Shown: one piece after another, positions 5,718 through 5,820 of the stretch
Layout of the letters: the number at the start of each line of letters is the position of its first letter
Numbering within the stretch: position 1 is the stretch's first letter
Assembly (NCBI GenBank): GCA_012965455.1
Contig: DTSG01000027.1
Span: forward strand, 1-5,820
Length of the DNA stretch: 5,820 nt
Source: Planctomycetaceae bacterium
Lineage (GTDB): Bacteria; Planctomycetota; Planctomycetia; Pirellulales; Pirellulaceae
Reading direction: 5' to 3'
The notes under the pieces: generated by a model
Database searches by the model: none
The model's input: the letters and a program-made list of their open reading frames with translations, nothing else
Told to the model about the DNA's origin: nothing
Translations under genes and position numbers: made by a program

Positions 5718-5820
5718 CTACGATCCACGGCGATAGATTTCGAATGAATATTCGTGGTCGTTTTTCTCATCCGCCGAGTGGCGTTCGCTACTTTCACATT
5801 CCCAGGCCGACCAGTCGATG
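5718..5820 (-). CDS. C-terminal 33 codons of an unidentified upstream gene
   Basis: A minus-strand frame enters from the right edge and ends at TAG (5718-5720). The 33 residues run from IDWSAWECES to FEIYRRGS and are acidic with two tryptophans, a cysteine and a hydrophobic/charged end, a composition more like a real protein end than a shadow frame. The terminator-like structure just downstream supports a gene ending here, and the direction agrees with all other genes. Too little is visible to name a family. An alternative is a plus-strand frame beginning at ATG 5744, but it is arginine- and proline-rich and has no ribosome binding site. Confidence 0.45.
   Translation of the reverse strand, partial: IDWSAWECESSERHSADEKNDHEYSFEIYRRGS

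Noticed and set aside
5744..5820. Plus-strand ATG frame open to the right edge, as the start of a divergent gene.
   Set aside because: No Shine-Dalgarno, a composition rich in R and P like a shadow frame, and it overlaps the more protein-like minus-strand end.

Overview
The window looks like a chromosomal segment of a planctomycete. The strongest indication is a membrane protein (3969-4958) that joins an anti-sigma-like cytoplasmic domain to a pseudopilin/DUF1559-like outer domain, a combination I associate with that phylum. The style of the ceramidase-like protein and of the TIM-barrel protein agrees. Base composition is moderate by eye, about half GC. Every gene I can support lies on the minus strand, so the text follows the transcripts from high to low coordinates. 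I see no tRNA, rRNA, CRISPR array, insertion sequence or integrase.

Right end (5589-5820): the last 33 codons of an upstream minus-strand gene probably enter the window and stop at 5718. They are followed by a hairpin and a GC-rich stem with a T-rich tract that resembles an intrinsic terminator. Next comes a short leader that holds an ECF-type promoter candidate (TGAACC-N16-CGTA) overlapping a perfect 6-bp inverted repeat.

Regulatory pair (3969-5588): an ECF sigma factor is followed three bases later by its presumed membrane anti-sigma partner. The partner has no visible zinc-finger motif. It has one transmembrane segment and an extracytoplasmic domain resembling the type II pseudopilin/DUF1559 family, so a signal sensed outside the membrane may release the sigma factor.

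Four-gene run (1-3872): after a 97-base gap with a sigma-70-like promoter candidate come a beta-class DNA methyltransferase (GTG start with a strong Shine-Dalgarno), a TIM-barrel sugar isomerase/epimerase-like protein (ATGA overlap), a membrane family 2 glycosyltransferase (15-base gap) and a secreted neutral-ceramidase-like hydrolase (7-base gap) that runs off the left edge. The spacing argues for one transcript. The last three suggest carbohydrate or glycolipid metabolism. The methyltransferase has no restriction gene beside it and looks like an orphan.

The most notable points are the pilin-domain anti-sigma factor with its possible autoregulatory promoter, the orphan methyltransferase translationally coupled to a sugar enzyme and ending in a clamp-binding-like peptide, and a ceramidase-family protein with glycine where I place the usual catalytic serine.
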